Source of the DNA: Burkholderia savannae
Lineage (GTDB): Bacteria > Pseudomonadota > Gammaproteobacteria > Burkholderiales > Burkholderiaceae
Direction of reading: 5' to 3'
DNA length: 64,000 bases
NCBI RefSeq assembly: GCF_001524445.2
Contig: NZ_CP013418.1
Coordinates: 1,922,001 to 1,986,000, forward strand
This document shows positions 55,431 to 62,791 of this stretch, piece after piece. A program made the position numbers and the translations under genes. A model generated the notes under the pieces. That model saw only the letters and a program-made list of their open reading frames with translations, was not told the origin of the DNA and did not search any database. Position 1 is the first letter of the stretch. The number at the start of each line of letters is the position of its first letter.

Positions 55431-56836
55431 GGTGTTTCTCCCTGATCCCCGTGACGACCGCGGCCGGCCAGCGGCGGCGCCGCTCGCGTGTGCCGCGCGG
55501 CGGCGTCCGATGCGCCGCGCGCCGTCATGAAACGAACTGAATCGATCGCGTCCGCCGCGTCTTCGTCGCCGGGCAGACACGGTGCGCTGCGGCGCTCGTG
55601 CGCGATGCGGCTCACGATCGCCGCGAGCGCGCCCGCCGTCACGAGCGGCAGGAACTGGAACCGCAGCGGGCCGGCCGCGAAGAGTCCCGCGAGCGGCATC
55701 CACGCGAGCAACGCGAGCCCTTCGCGTTCGAGCGGACGCCAGCCGTCGGCGCGCGCGTGGCGCACGGCCCACGCGATCACGATCCCGTACCACGCGAGGT
55801 CGTAGTCGTACAGGTACGGGCTCACGAGCAGGCTCGCGCAGACGAGCGCGGCCGAGCGCAGCGCATGCGAGCACGCGCCGCGCCACGCATAGATCACCGC
55901 GGCGGCCGCGAACGCGATCGAGCACGCCTGCAACAGCTGCGCGGCGGCGGGCGACAGCCCCGCGAACGTCGCCAACGCGAAGAACGTCGGAATCCGCGCG
56001 AGCGGCGCCTGCCCGGCGCCGATCGTCTGCATCACGGACGCGGCCGCGTGCGCGAACGCCGTCCACGCGCCGAAGCCGAACGCGAGCGTGCCGAGCGCCA
56101 GGACGAGCGCGACCGTCACGGCCCATGCGCGCAATGCGCGCCATTGCGACGCGCACAGCAGCGCGAGCGGAAACAGCGGCGCGAGCTGCGGCTTGATGAC
56201 GAGGAGCCCGAAGCAACAGCCGGCGAGCGCCGGGCGGCGGCGCAGCGCAACGAGGCCGAAGCCCGCGAGCGCGGCCGTCAGCAGGCTGTTCTGGCCGACG
56301 AGCGCAACGAAGAACGTGCCGGGGAACGCGAGCGCGCAGAGCGCCGCGAGACGGCGCGGCACGATCGCGCGCACCGTCGCGACGAACAGCGCGCCGGTGC
56401 CGGCGATCCACACGAACGCCGCGACCGGATACGGCAGCCAGCCGAGCGGCGACACGAGCAGCAGCGTCTGCGGCGGATACAGCCACAACAGCACGCCGCG
56501 CATGTCGCGCATCGAAGGCACCGCGTGCAGCTCGACCGCATGCAGCGTCGAGAATTGCCAAGCGTCGAGCGCATGACCGCGCACCGCGAGCCACGCGGCG
56601 CTCCAGGTCGGCACGAAGTCCATCGTCGGCGGCATCGGCGAGTCCGGTCCGCCCGACAGCCAGCGCATCACGCAGACGCCTGCGAACGCCGCATAGCAGA
56701 CGAGCGCCGCGATCGCATAGGTGCGCACCCGCTTCGCGTCGAGCCAGTGCGGACGGCGGCGCGGCCCGGCCGCCGGCAGCTCCGGGCACTCGACGTCGAG
56801 ACGCGTCGGCGCATGGCCGTGCGGATGCATTTTCAT
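55415..56836 (-). CDS. GT87-family (DUF2029) integral-membrane glycosyltransferase, copy 2
   Basis: 473 residues with about ten hydrophobic helices and an extracytoplasmic loop after the first one, typical of GT87/DUF2029 (mannosyl/arabinosyl transferases using polyprenyl-phosphate sugars). Motif GQNSLLTAALAGFGLVALRRRPALAG closely mirrors the upstream paralog. The C-terminal 60 residues are polar and disordered. The start overlaps the upstream gene (ATGA). Confidence 0.85.
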   Translation of the reverse strand: MKMHPHGHAPTRLDVECPELPAAGPRRRPHWLDAKRVRTYAIAALVCYAAFAGVCVMRWLSGGPDSPMPPTMDFVPTWSAAWLAVRGHALDAWQFSTLHAVELHAVPSMRDMRGVLLWLYPPQTLLLVSPLGWLPYPVAAFVWIAGTGALFVATVRAIVPRRLAALCALAFPGTFFVALVGQNSLLTAALAGFGLVALRRRPALAGCCFGLLVIKPQLAPLFPLALLCASQWRALRAWAVTVALVLALGTLAFGFGAWTAFAHAAASVMQTIGAGQAPLARIPTFFALATFAGLSPAAAQLLQACSIAFAAAAVIYAWRGACSHALRSAALVCASLLVSPYLYDYDLAWYGIVIAWAVRHARADGWRPLEREGLALLAWMPLAGLFAAGPLRFQFLPLVTAGALAAIVSRIAHERRSAPCLPGDEDAADAIDSVRFMTARGASDAAARHTRAAPPLAGRGRHGDQGETPCGIK

Positions 56837-58074
56837 CGCGCGGCTCCCGGCATCGCCCGCGCGCGGCGCACGACGATCAGCAGCACCGCGAGCAGCACGA
56901 CGGGCCCGATCTGCGGAAAGCGGGTCGCGCGATTGAAGAACTCGAAGAACGGCAGCAGCCAGCCGGCGACGAGCACCAGCTGCTCGCCGGGCAGCCAGCC
57001 GGTATCGAGCGCGCAGGCGAGCACGCAGAACAGCGCGATGCCGAGCCACGCGAGTTCGTAATGCCACAGATACGGCGTCGCGAGCAGCGTCGCGACGGCA
57101 AGCGCCGCCGCGCGAAGGCGCGCGTCGCTCGTGCGCAGCCACACGTTCAGCGCGGCCATCGCCGCGAGCGCGCCGATGGCGATCTGCACCGCATACGAGA
57201 CATGCAGCGAAGCGCCGGCGAGCCGCATCGTCGAGAACGGCGCGGGGGACGCGAGCCAGTATTGCGTGCCTTGCTCGAGCACGAGCTCGCGCAGCATCGT
57301 CGTGCCCGACAGGAACGCGTGCACGGACGCCGTGCCGCAAACGGCGACGCTCGCCGCCGCGAAGATCAGCGTGCCGGCGGCGGCGAAGAAGAACGCGCGC
57401 CACGCGCGCGTCGCGACGAGCAGCAGCGGAAACAGCAGCGCCATCTGCGGCTTGACCGCGAGCAGGCTGATGCAAAGCCCCGCGATCGCCGGCCGCTTCG
57501 CGAGCGATCGCACCGCAAGCGCCGCGCACGCGGCCGTCAGCAACGAGTTCTGTCCGATCGCGGCGGCGACGAGCACGCCCGGAAACGACAGGATCGCGAA
57601 CGATGCGAGACGCGGCCGCGCCAGCCGATCGCGCAAGCCCGACAGCGCGCCGACACCCTTCGCATAGGCGGCGAGGCCGAGCGCGCAGAAGAGCAGCAGC
57701 GACGGCACATAAGGCAGCAGCGCGAGCGGCGTGACGAGCACGAGCAGCGTCGGCGGATACACCCAGGGCAGGAAGCTGCGGTTCACGTACGCGCCGAGCT
57801 GCGCCGCCTCGACGCGCGAGAACGCCGGATAGTCGTAGACGCTCGCGGGCGCGCCGTGCAGCATCACGTGCGAGCCGCTCCAGAACACCGTGAAATCGAT
57901 GCCGGGCCGCACGGTCGTGTTCGCGGTGAAACCGTGTGTCGTCCATCCCCACGCGCCCAGCAGCGCGATGCTGAGAATCAGCGTCGCGCCGCCGTATGCG
58001 AGCACGCGATCGCCGGTCAGCCATCCGCTGGAACGCAACATGCCGAAGCATGTTCCCCGATTCGCAAGATCCAT
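56833..58074 (-). CDS. GT87-family (DUF2029) integral-membrane glycosyltransferase, copy 1
   Basis: 413 residues, polytopic. Carries GIDFTVFWSGSHVML after the first helix, FLPWVYPPTLLVLVTPLALLPY, and GQNSLLTAACAALAVRSLAKRPAIAGLCISLLAVKPQ. The last is shared in pattern with the downstream protein, so the two probably arose by tandem duplication. It is predicted to transfer a sugar from a polyprenyl phosphate carrier (made by the GtrB-like enzyme) on the periplasmic side. First gene of the operon. Confidence 0.85.
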   Translation of the reverse strand: MDLANRGTCFGMLRSSGWLTGDRVLAYGGATLILSIALLGAWGWTTHGFTANTTVRPGIDFTVFWSGSHVMLHGAPASVYDYPAFSRVEAAQLGAYVNRSFLPWVYPPTLLVLVTPLALLPYVPSLLLFCALGLAAYAKGVGALSGLRDRLARPRLASFAILSFPGVLVAAAIGQNSLLTAACAALAVRSLAKRPAIAGLCISLLAVKPQMALLFPLLLVATRAWRAFFFAAAGTLIFAAASVAVCGTASVHAFLSGTTMLRELVLEQGTQYWLASPAPFSTMRLAGASLHVSYAVQIAIGALAAMAALNVWLRTSDARLRAAALAVATLLATPYLWHYELAWLGIALFCVLACALDTGWLPGEQLVLVAGWLLPFFEFFNRATRFPQIGPVVLLAVLLIVVRRARAMPGAAR

Positions 58075-58542
58075 GATGCCCCGATGTGTGATTAAGCGTT
58101 TTGTTTAAACACGTCGAATTCTTTTATCGATTCATTCGGACGGCGTTCTTGTTTGCATGACGTCGTCGCGCTTCCATTGATAGATAAAAAAGCGAGTCGA
58201 TGCAAATCGCGGCGGCGCGCGATATCGCCGCGCGCAAGCCTGAAAAAGCGAATTCCGCATGAAAAATGACGAACGGCGGTGTCCGCGTTTCGGCGTTGAA
58301 ACACTTTCCTTCGCCGGACGTCTCCGCCGAAGTCGGCCGGCACGGCCCGATTCACGGAATGCCGGGTCAGGGAAAATCCCGACAAAATTTTTATGGCCTT
58401 GCCTGGCGGGCGTTTGCGGGCGGCGGCCACGCGCCGGCACGCGTTCGCGTGTATCAAATCCGAAACCTTCTGCACCGCGTCATGCCCGCCGCGTTACACC
58501 GGTGAGCCGCTCGTCCTTGTCCCGCCGTGCGTTCCCGAAAGC

Positions 58543-58557
58543 TGGCCCACTCCTTGC
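58543..58557 (+). promoter_or_regulatory. Sigma-54-like -24/-12 element upstream of the Flp pilin genes
   Basis: TGGCCC, five bases, then TTGC: GG and GC are spaced exactly as in the TGGCAC-N5-TTGC consensus. It points towards the pilin gene but lies about 690 bases upstream, so a long leader or a missed small gene would be implied. No enhancer-binding protein gene is seen in the window. Confidence 0.4.
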
Positions 58558-59045
58558 GAAATGTCCTGCGCGGCAAACGACGACGCGACGATCGAAAGAT
58601 TCACGGCATCCAGATCAACAGACAGAATCCGCCGACGTCACCCACGGGGTCGCATCCGGTGCAACGCATGCAAGTGCAAGTGCCGCGCCGGATGTGTACA
58701 GGGCAGTCGCCGTTCGACCAGCGGGGCGCCGGCTGCGGCCGTGCGCCAGGAAAAATTGCTCGTTGTGAATACCGGGGTGAAGGCAATGTCCACTTATTCC
58801 GTCCAGCGGCCCGTCGGCCGCTCAAGCAGTGAAACGGCGCGCACCTGCGCCGTCTCCCGCTATCCCTCCGCCGGCCGCAACGGCCGCCGGTTCCGCACTT
58901 TCCCAGGCTGGCGCCGCACGGCGCGCATCGATTCATGCGCGCGCGCCGGCAAGCCTCATCCCGCCGATCGCTCCGCTCGCGCAGGCGCATGCATTCGCGT
59001 GCAGGCCCCGCTGCGGCTGTTCTGATCCGCGGCCCGTTTTTTAGC

Positions 59046-59180
59046 AGTGCCTTGCAGTGCCTGTAGTGCCCTGTCGTGCCAGCAGCACCCGTAGTGCCTT
59101 GTAGTACCAGCAGTGCCTCGTAGTACCCGTAGTGCCTTGCAGTTCCGGCAGCACCTTGTAGTCGAAGCAGTTCCCGTTGT
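59046..59180 (+). repeat. AGTGCC-type tandem repeat with strict 10/9-base alternation
   Basis: Fourteen units beginning AGTGCC, AGTACC, AGCACC or AGTTCC start at 59046, 59056, 59065, 59075, 59084, 59093, 59103, 59112, 59122, 59131, 59141, 59150, 59160 and 59169. The average period is 9.5 bases. The tract ends about 55 bases before the pilin start. It is the most regular non-coding pattern in the window. Confidence 0.85.
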
Positions 59181-59235
59181 ACGTCCCGCGCCATCGATGG
59201 CAAGGGGTTTTTTTGTTATCCGAAAGGAGAGAGTC

Positions 59236-59406
59236 ATGTCCAGCCTCGTTCAATACGTGAAGCAGTTCGTTCGCGACGAGGGCGGCGTCAGTGCCATCGA
59301 ATACGGCCTGATCGCTGCTCTGATCGCGATCGTGATCATCGGTGCGGTGAAGACGGTCGGTACCAACCTCAACACCGTCTTCTCGACGATCGGCAACGAT
59401 CTGTAA
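59236..59406 (+). CDS. flp: Flp-family type IVb pilin
   Basis: 56 residues, the major-pilin size. A short leader ends at the processing region GGVSAIEYGLIAALIAIVIIGA, with the conserved Glu and Tyr of Flp pilins and a hydrophobic helix to about residue 43. It is cleaved by the CpaA/TadV peptidase encoded downstream and assembled into Tad pili. A strong AAAGGAGA ribosome site precedes the ATG. High expression is expected relative to the rest of the locus. Confidence 0.96.
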   Translation: MSSLVQYVKQFVRDEGGVSAIEYGLIAALIAIVIIGAVKTVGTNLNTVFSTIGNDL

Positions 59407-59423
59407 GGGCGCGTCGGCGGAAA

Positions 59424-59475
59424 GACGGATGGCTATGTCCCCACTCGCCGTCCGTCGCTTCCCTTCCGTTCGTTT
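59424..59475 (+). terminator. Attenuator-like hairpin between the two pilin genes
   Basis: GACGGATGGC and GCCGTCCGTC pair (one G-U) around a 13-base loop, followed by a pyrimidine-rich stretch (CTTCCCTTCCGTTCGTTTCCTTT). It could partly stop transcription after the first pilin so that pilin mRNA exceeds that of the assembly genes. Confidence 0.4.
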
Positions 59476-59514
59476 CCTTTAGATGTTCCGTTCGATACCG
59501 CTGAGGAGCGATTC

Positions 59515-59733
59515 ATGAGAACCCATTCCTTTTGCCGGGAGTCGACCCGTCCGCACCGGATCGACGCGCAACCCGCCCATGCCTTCATGCATTGGCTGCG
59601 CGACGAATCGGCGGTGTCCGCGATCGAATACGCGCTGATCGCATCGCTCATCGCGATCGTGATCATCGGCTCGGTACAGATCGTCGGCACCAATCTGCAG
59701 TCGGTGTTCAGCACTATCGCTTCGGATGTGTGA
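59515..59733 (+). CDS. Second Flp-family type IVb pilin, long leader
   Basis: 72 residues. The mature part closely resembles the first pilin: ESAVSAIEYALIASLIAIVIIGSVQIVGTNL. The leader is about 30 residues, much longer than in the first pilin, with two histidines and several arginines. GAGGAG precedes the ATG. It may be a minor pilin or an alternative subunit. A shorter start inside (MHWLRDE) is possible and would give a normal leader. Confidence 0.93.
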   Translation: MRTHSFCRESTRPHRIDAQPAHAFMHWLRDESAVSAIEYALIASLIAIVIIGSVQIVGTNLQSVFSTIASDV

Positions 59734-59824
59734 ACTCAAGCCCGCCTGGTTGCGCCAGTCCGGCATGCCGGCTGGCGTCACCAAAGCAGCTCATCGAACG
59801 ATCGAATACGACACGAGGCCTTCA

Positions 59825-60364
59825 ATGTTCTCCGCCCTGCCGCCGCAACCGATCCCGCTCTGCGTGACGTTGCTTGCAATCGCAGCAGCCAGCATCGATC
59901 TGGCGAGCCGGCGCATTCCCAATCGACTGATCGCGCTCGGCCTCGTGGGCGCGCTCGTCGCGCAGTGCTGGCTGCCCGGCCCGCACACCGGCTTCGCCGT
60001 GTGGCTCGCCGGAGCGGCCACGGGCGCCGGCCTGCTGCTGCCGTTCTACCTCGTGCGCGGGATGGCCGCGGGCGACGTGAAGCTGATGCTCGCGATCGGC
60101 GCGTGGGTCGGCCCTTCGCTCGCGCTGCACATCGTGCTCGCGACGTTCGTCGTCGGCGGCGCATGGGCGCTCGCGGTCGTGCTCAAGCGCGGCCGGTTCC
60201 GCAAGCTGCTCGCGAACGTGCGTCATCTGCTCGTGAGCGCGGCGCTGCTGCGCAATCCGTCCGCGCCGCGCGCCGCACCCGAGTTCGACTCGGTCGGGAC
60301 GCTGCCGTACGGCGTCGCGATCGCGATTGGCACGCTCGGCGTGCTGTTCACGGCGGCGGCCTGA
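59825..60364 (+). CDS. Prepilin peptidase CpaA/TadV
   Basis: 179 residues, an integral-membrane aspartic protease. The two catalytic Asp motifs are present: ASIDLASRRIPN near the N-terminus and GMAAGDVKLMLAIG in the middle (the GxGD type). About five or six helices are seen. It lacks the N-terminal methyltransferase domain of PilD, as expected for the TadV branch. It processes the two Flp pilins. ATG at 59825 gives the family length; an earlier in-frame ATG is less likely. Confidence 0.93.
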   Translation: MFSALPPQPIPLCVTLLAIAAASIDLASRRIPNRLIALGLVGALVAQCWLPGPHTGFAVWLAGAATGAGLLLPFYLVRGMAAGDVKLMLAIGAWVGPSLALHIVLATFVVGGAWALAVVLKRGRFRKLLANVRHLLVSAALLRNPSAPRAAPEFDSVGTLPYGVAIAIGTLGVLFTAAA

Positions 60365-60401
60365 TGCGCATGCCGCCTCCCACCCAACGATTGGAGCGAC
60401 C

Positions 60402-61784
60402 ATGAACCTGGATCAAGCAGAACCGCGGCATGACGCGCAGATCGCCCATCTGCCGGAGCCATCCGCACTGCGCGCATACCGCGCAAGGCACGCCGCGCGC
60501 CTGCCCGCCGCGCCGCGCACGCTCGCGGAAACCGGCCTGGACGAAGCCTTCGTCGCGGCGCTGCTGCTGAAATCGATGCTCGCGCACGGACGCTCGAGCC
60601 TCACCGAAATCGTCGAGCGTCACGGCCTGCCGCCCGTCGTGCTCGACGAAGTGCTGACGTTCCTCGCGTGCGAGCGCCTGATCGAAGTCACGCACCGCGG
60701 CCTGTCCGACATCGACATGACGCTGCGCCTGACCGACCTCGGCCGCGCGCTCGCGCTCGAGGAAAAAGCGCGCAACAGCTACTGCGGCCCGGCGCCCGTC
60801 ACGCACGAAGCGTACGTCGCGAGCGTCGCCGCGCATTCGGTGCGGCACGTGACGATTTCGCGCGCCGACGCACACGCGGCGTTCCAAGGCGTCGTGATCG
60901 AGCCGTCGATGCTCGACGCGGCGGCCGCGTCGATGAACGCGGGCCGCCCGCTGCTGATCTACGGCCCCGCGGGCAGCGGCAAGACCTATCTCGCAGAGCG
61001 CCTCGGCTCGCTGCTGCGCGGCAACGTGCCGATTCCGTATGCGATCTATGCGTCGGGCGAGGTGATCAAGATTCATGATCCGCACGCGCACGTCGACGCG
61101 CCGCGCCCAACCGACAGCGCGAACGGCGACCGCCGCTGGCGCCTGTGCCGCCGGCCCATCGTGCTGTCGGGCGGCGAGCTGACGCTCGCCGAGCTCGACC
61201 TGCGCCGGGACGACTCGACGGGCTACTACCAGGCCCCGCCGCACGTGAAGGCGAACATGGGCCTCTACATCGTCGACGATCTCGGCCGCCAGCGCATCGC
61301 GCCGCGCGATCTGCTCAACCGCTGGCTGCTGCCGCTCGATCGCAACGTCGATCAGCTGACGTTCGCGAGCGGCGTGCGGCTCGAAATGCCGTTCGACGTG
61401 TGGCCGGTGTTCTCGAGCAACCTCGCGCCCGCGCAGTTCAGCGACGAAGCGTTCCTGCGCCGGCTCGGCTCGAAGCTGCACGTCGGGCCGCTGCCCGTCG
61501 CCCGCTATCGCGACCTGTACGACGCGAGCTGCGCATCGCTCGCGCTGCACTCGGACGCATCGACGTTCGACTACCTGCTGCAACGCCTGCACGCGCCCGC
61601 GCGGATGCCGTTTCTCGCGTGCTATCCGGGCGACCTGCTGCGGCTCGTCGCGGCGTCCGTGCACTATCGCGGCGACACGCCCACGGTCACGCCGCAGGCG
61701 CTGCACGAAGCGTGGCGCAGTTTCTTCGGCTCGGCGCCCGACGAACCGCCGCTCACCCCGCCGGATGCGGATCGCGATTGGTAG
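60402..61784 (+). CDS. AAA-type ATPase of the Tad locus
   Basis: 460 residues. An N-terminal helical region of about 120 residues, winged-helix-like around LTEIVERHGLPPVVLDEVLTFLACERLIEVTHRGL, precedes an ATPase core. Walker A GPAGSGKT is at about 188-195 and a Walker B-like LYIVDDLG at about 287-294. It is not the CpaF/TadA secretion ATPase or the CpaE/TadZ localisation protein, which would come further downstream. It lies between the prepilin peptidase and CpaB genes, so a role in pilus assembly or its regulation is inferred. The DNA-binding-like N-terminus is odd for a pilus motor. Confidence 0.8.
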   Translation: MNLDQAEPRHDAQIAHLPEPSALRAYRARHAARLPAAPRTLAETGLDEAFVAALLLKSMLAHGRSSLTEIVERHGLPPVVLDEVLTFLACERLIEVTHRGLSDIDMTLRLTDLGRALALEEKARNSYCGPAPVTHEAYVASVAAHSVRHVTISRADAHAAFQGVVIEPSMLDAAAASMNAGRPLLIYGPAGSGKTYLAERLGSLLRGNVPIPYAIYASGEVIKIHDPHAHVDAPRPTDSANGDRRWRLCRRPIVLSGGELTLAELDLRRDDSTGYYQAPPHVKANMGLYIVDDLGRQRIAPRDLLNRWLLPLDRNVDQLTFASGVRLEMPFDVWPVFSSNLAPAQFSDEAFLRRLGSKLHVGPLPVARYRDLYDASCASLALHSDASTFDYLLQRLHAPARMPFLACYPGDLLRLVAASVHYRGDTPTVTPQALHEAWRSFFGSAPDEPPLTPPDADRDW

Positions 61785-61829
61785 CGTCCGGCCCATTGGT
61801 TCTTGATACGACTAGCGAGGAGTACCGCC

Positions 61830-62678
61830 ATGAAAAACAGTCGCGCATTCACGATGCTCGCCATCGCCATCCTGGCGGGGCTGGCCGCCGTCGCCTTCGC
61901 TTCGCGATGGCTCGTGCAAACCTCGAGCAGCGCCATCACGCCCGTCGCGGTCGCCGCGACCGACGTGAATCTCGGCGAGCCGCTCGGCCCGAACCAGCTG
62001 CGCATCGTCAACTGGCCGACGGCGAGCGTGCCGCCCGGCGCGTTCAACGACGTCAAGTCGCTCGAAGGCCGCGTCGTGCGCACGAGCCTCGCGCGCGGCG
62101 AGCCCGTGCTCGGCTCGAAGCTCGCGCCCGTCGGCACGAAGGGCGGCCTGTCCGCCGTGATCGCCCCCGGAGACCGCGCGATCACCGTGCGCGTGAACGA
62201 TGTCGTCGGCGTCGCGGGCTTCGCGCTGCCCGGCAATTACGTCGACGTGATCGTCAACACGCAGGAACAGGCGAAGGCCGATCCGCAGCAGAGCATCTCG
62301 AAGATCGTGCTCGAGAAGATCCTCGTGCTCGCCGTCGCGCAGCAAGTGAGCCGCGACGACACCGCACCGAAGGTCGTCAACGCGGTCACGCTCGAAGTCA
62401 CGCCCGACCAGGCGGAAAAGCTCGACCTCGCGCGCAGCGTCGGCACGCTGTCGCTCGTGCTGCGCAACCAGGTCGACAAGGACGCGCTGAACACCGGCGG
62501 CGCGACGAAGAACACGCTGCTCGGCCAGCCGGCGGCCGCGGCAGCGCCCGTCGCGGCGCCCGCCGCGCAACCGCGCACCGTGCGCACGCGCGTCGTCGTC
62601 GCGCATGCGCGCGCGGCGGCCGGCCGCGACTGCGTCGGCGTGCTGTCCGGCGTGACGGGCAGCGTCGAATGTTTCTGA
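61830..62678 (+). CDS. cpaB: Flp pilus assembly protein CpaB/RcpC
   Basis: 282 residues. One N-terminal transmembrane helix (about 8-28), then a SAF domain starting with AVAATDVNLGEPLGPNQLRIVNWP, and the CpaB/RcpC core GDRAITVRVNDVVGVAGFALPGNYVDVIV. CpaB is a periplasmic/outer-membrane partner of the CpaC secretin. The C-terminal tail ends in a two-cysteine segment (DCVGVLSGVTGSVECF). AGGAG precedes the ATG. Confidence 0.93.
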   Translation: MKNSRAFTMLAIAILAGLAAVAFASRWLVQTSSSAITPVAVAATDVNLGEPLGPNQLRIVNWPTASVPPGAFNDVKSLEGRVVRTSLARGEPVLGSKLAPVGTKGGLSAVIAPGDRAITVRVNDVVGVAGFALPGNYVDVIVNTQEQAKADPQQSISKIVLEKILVLAVAQQVSRDDTAPKVVNAVTLEVTPDQAEKLDLARSVGTLSLVLRNQVDKDALNTGGATKNTLLGQPAAAAAPVAAPAAQPRTVRTRVVVAHARAAAGRDCVGVLSGVTGSVECF

Positions 62679-62791
62679 CATAAGCGGCAAAGCACTGACG
62701 ATGCCTGGCGTTTCCGCTGCCCGCTTGCGTTCCGGCAGCTTTCGATAGTCAAACCCGGCGCACTGCGCCGGGCACTGGGGGACCACACGAA

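Larger units (their letters stand above)
58075..59235. other. Large divergent regulatory region before the Tad locus
   Basis: 1.16 kb between the minus-strand glycan operon and the plus-strand pilin gene. It contains an AT-rich part (58085-58270, likely promoter of the glycan operon), a sigma-54-like site and a periodic repeat tract, each listed separately. Frames in it are cysteine/arginine-rich and not convincing. Confidence 0.55.

Noticed and set aside
58393-59025. A cysteine-containing 210-residue frame upstream of flp
   Set aside because: No family pattern, unfavourable composition, and the upstream part of the region is clearly regulatory; kept as non-coding.
59046-59180. A CRISPR-like or coding repeat before flp
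   Set aside because: The 9-10-base units have no spacers, and the period is not a multiple of three; it is better read as a regulatory or structural repeat.
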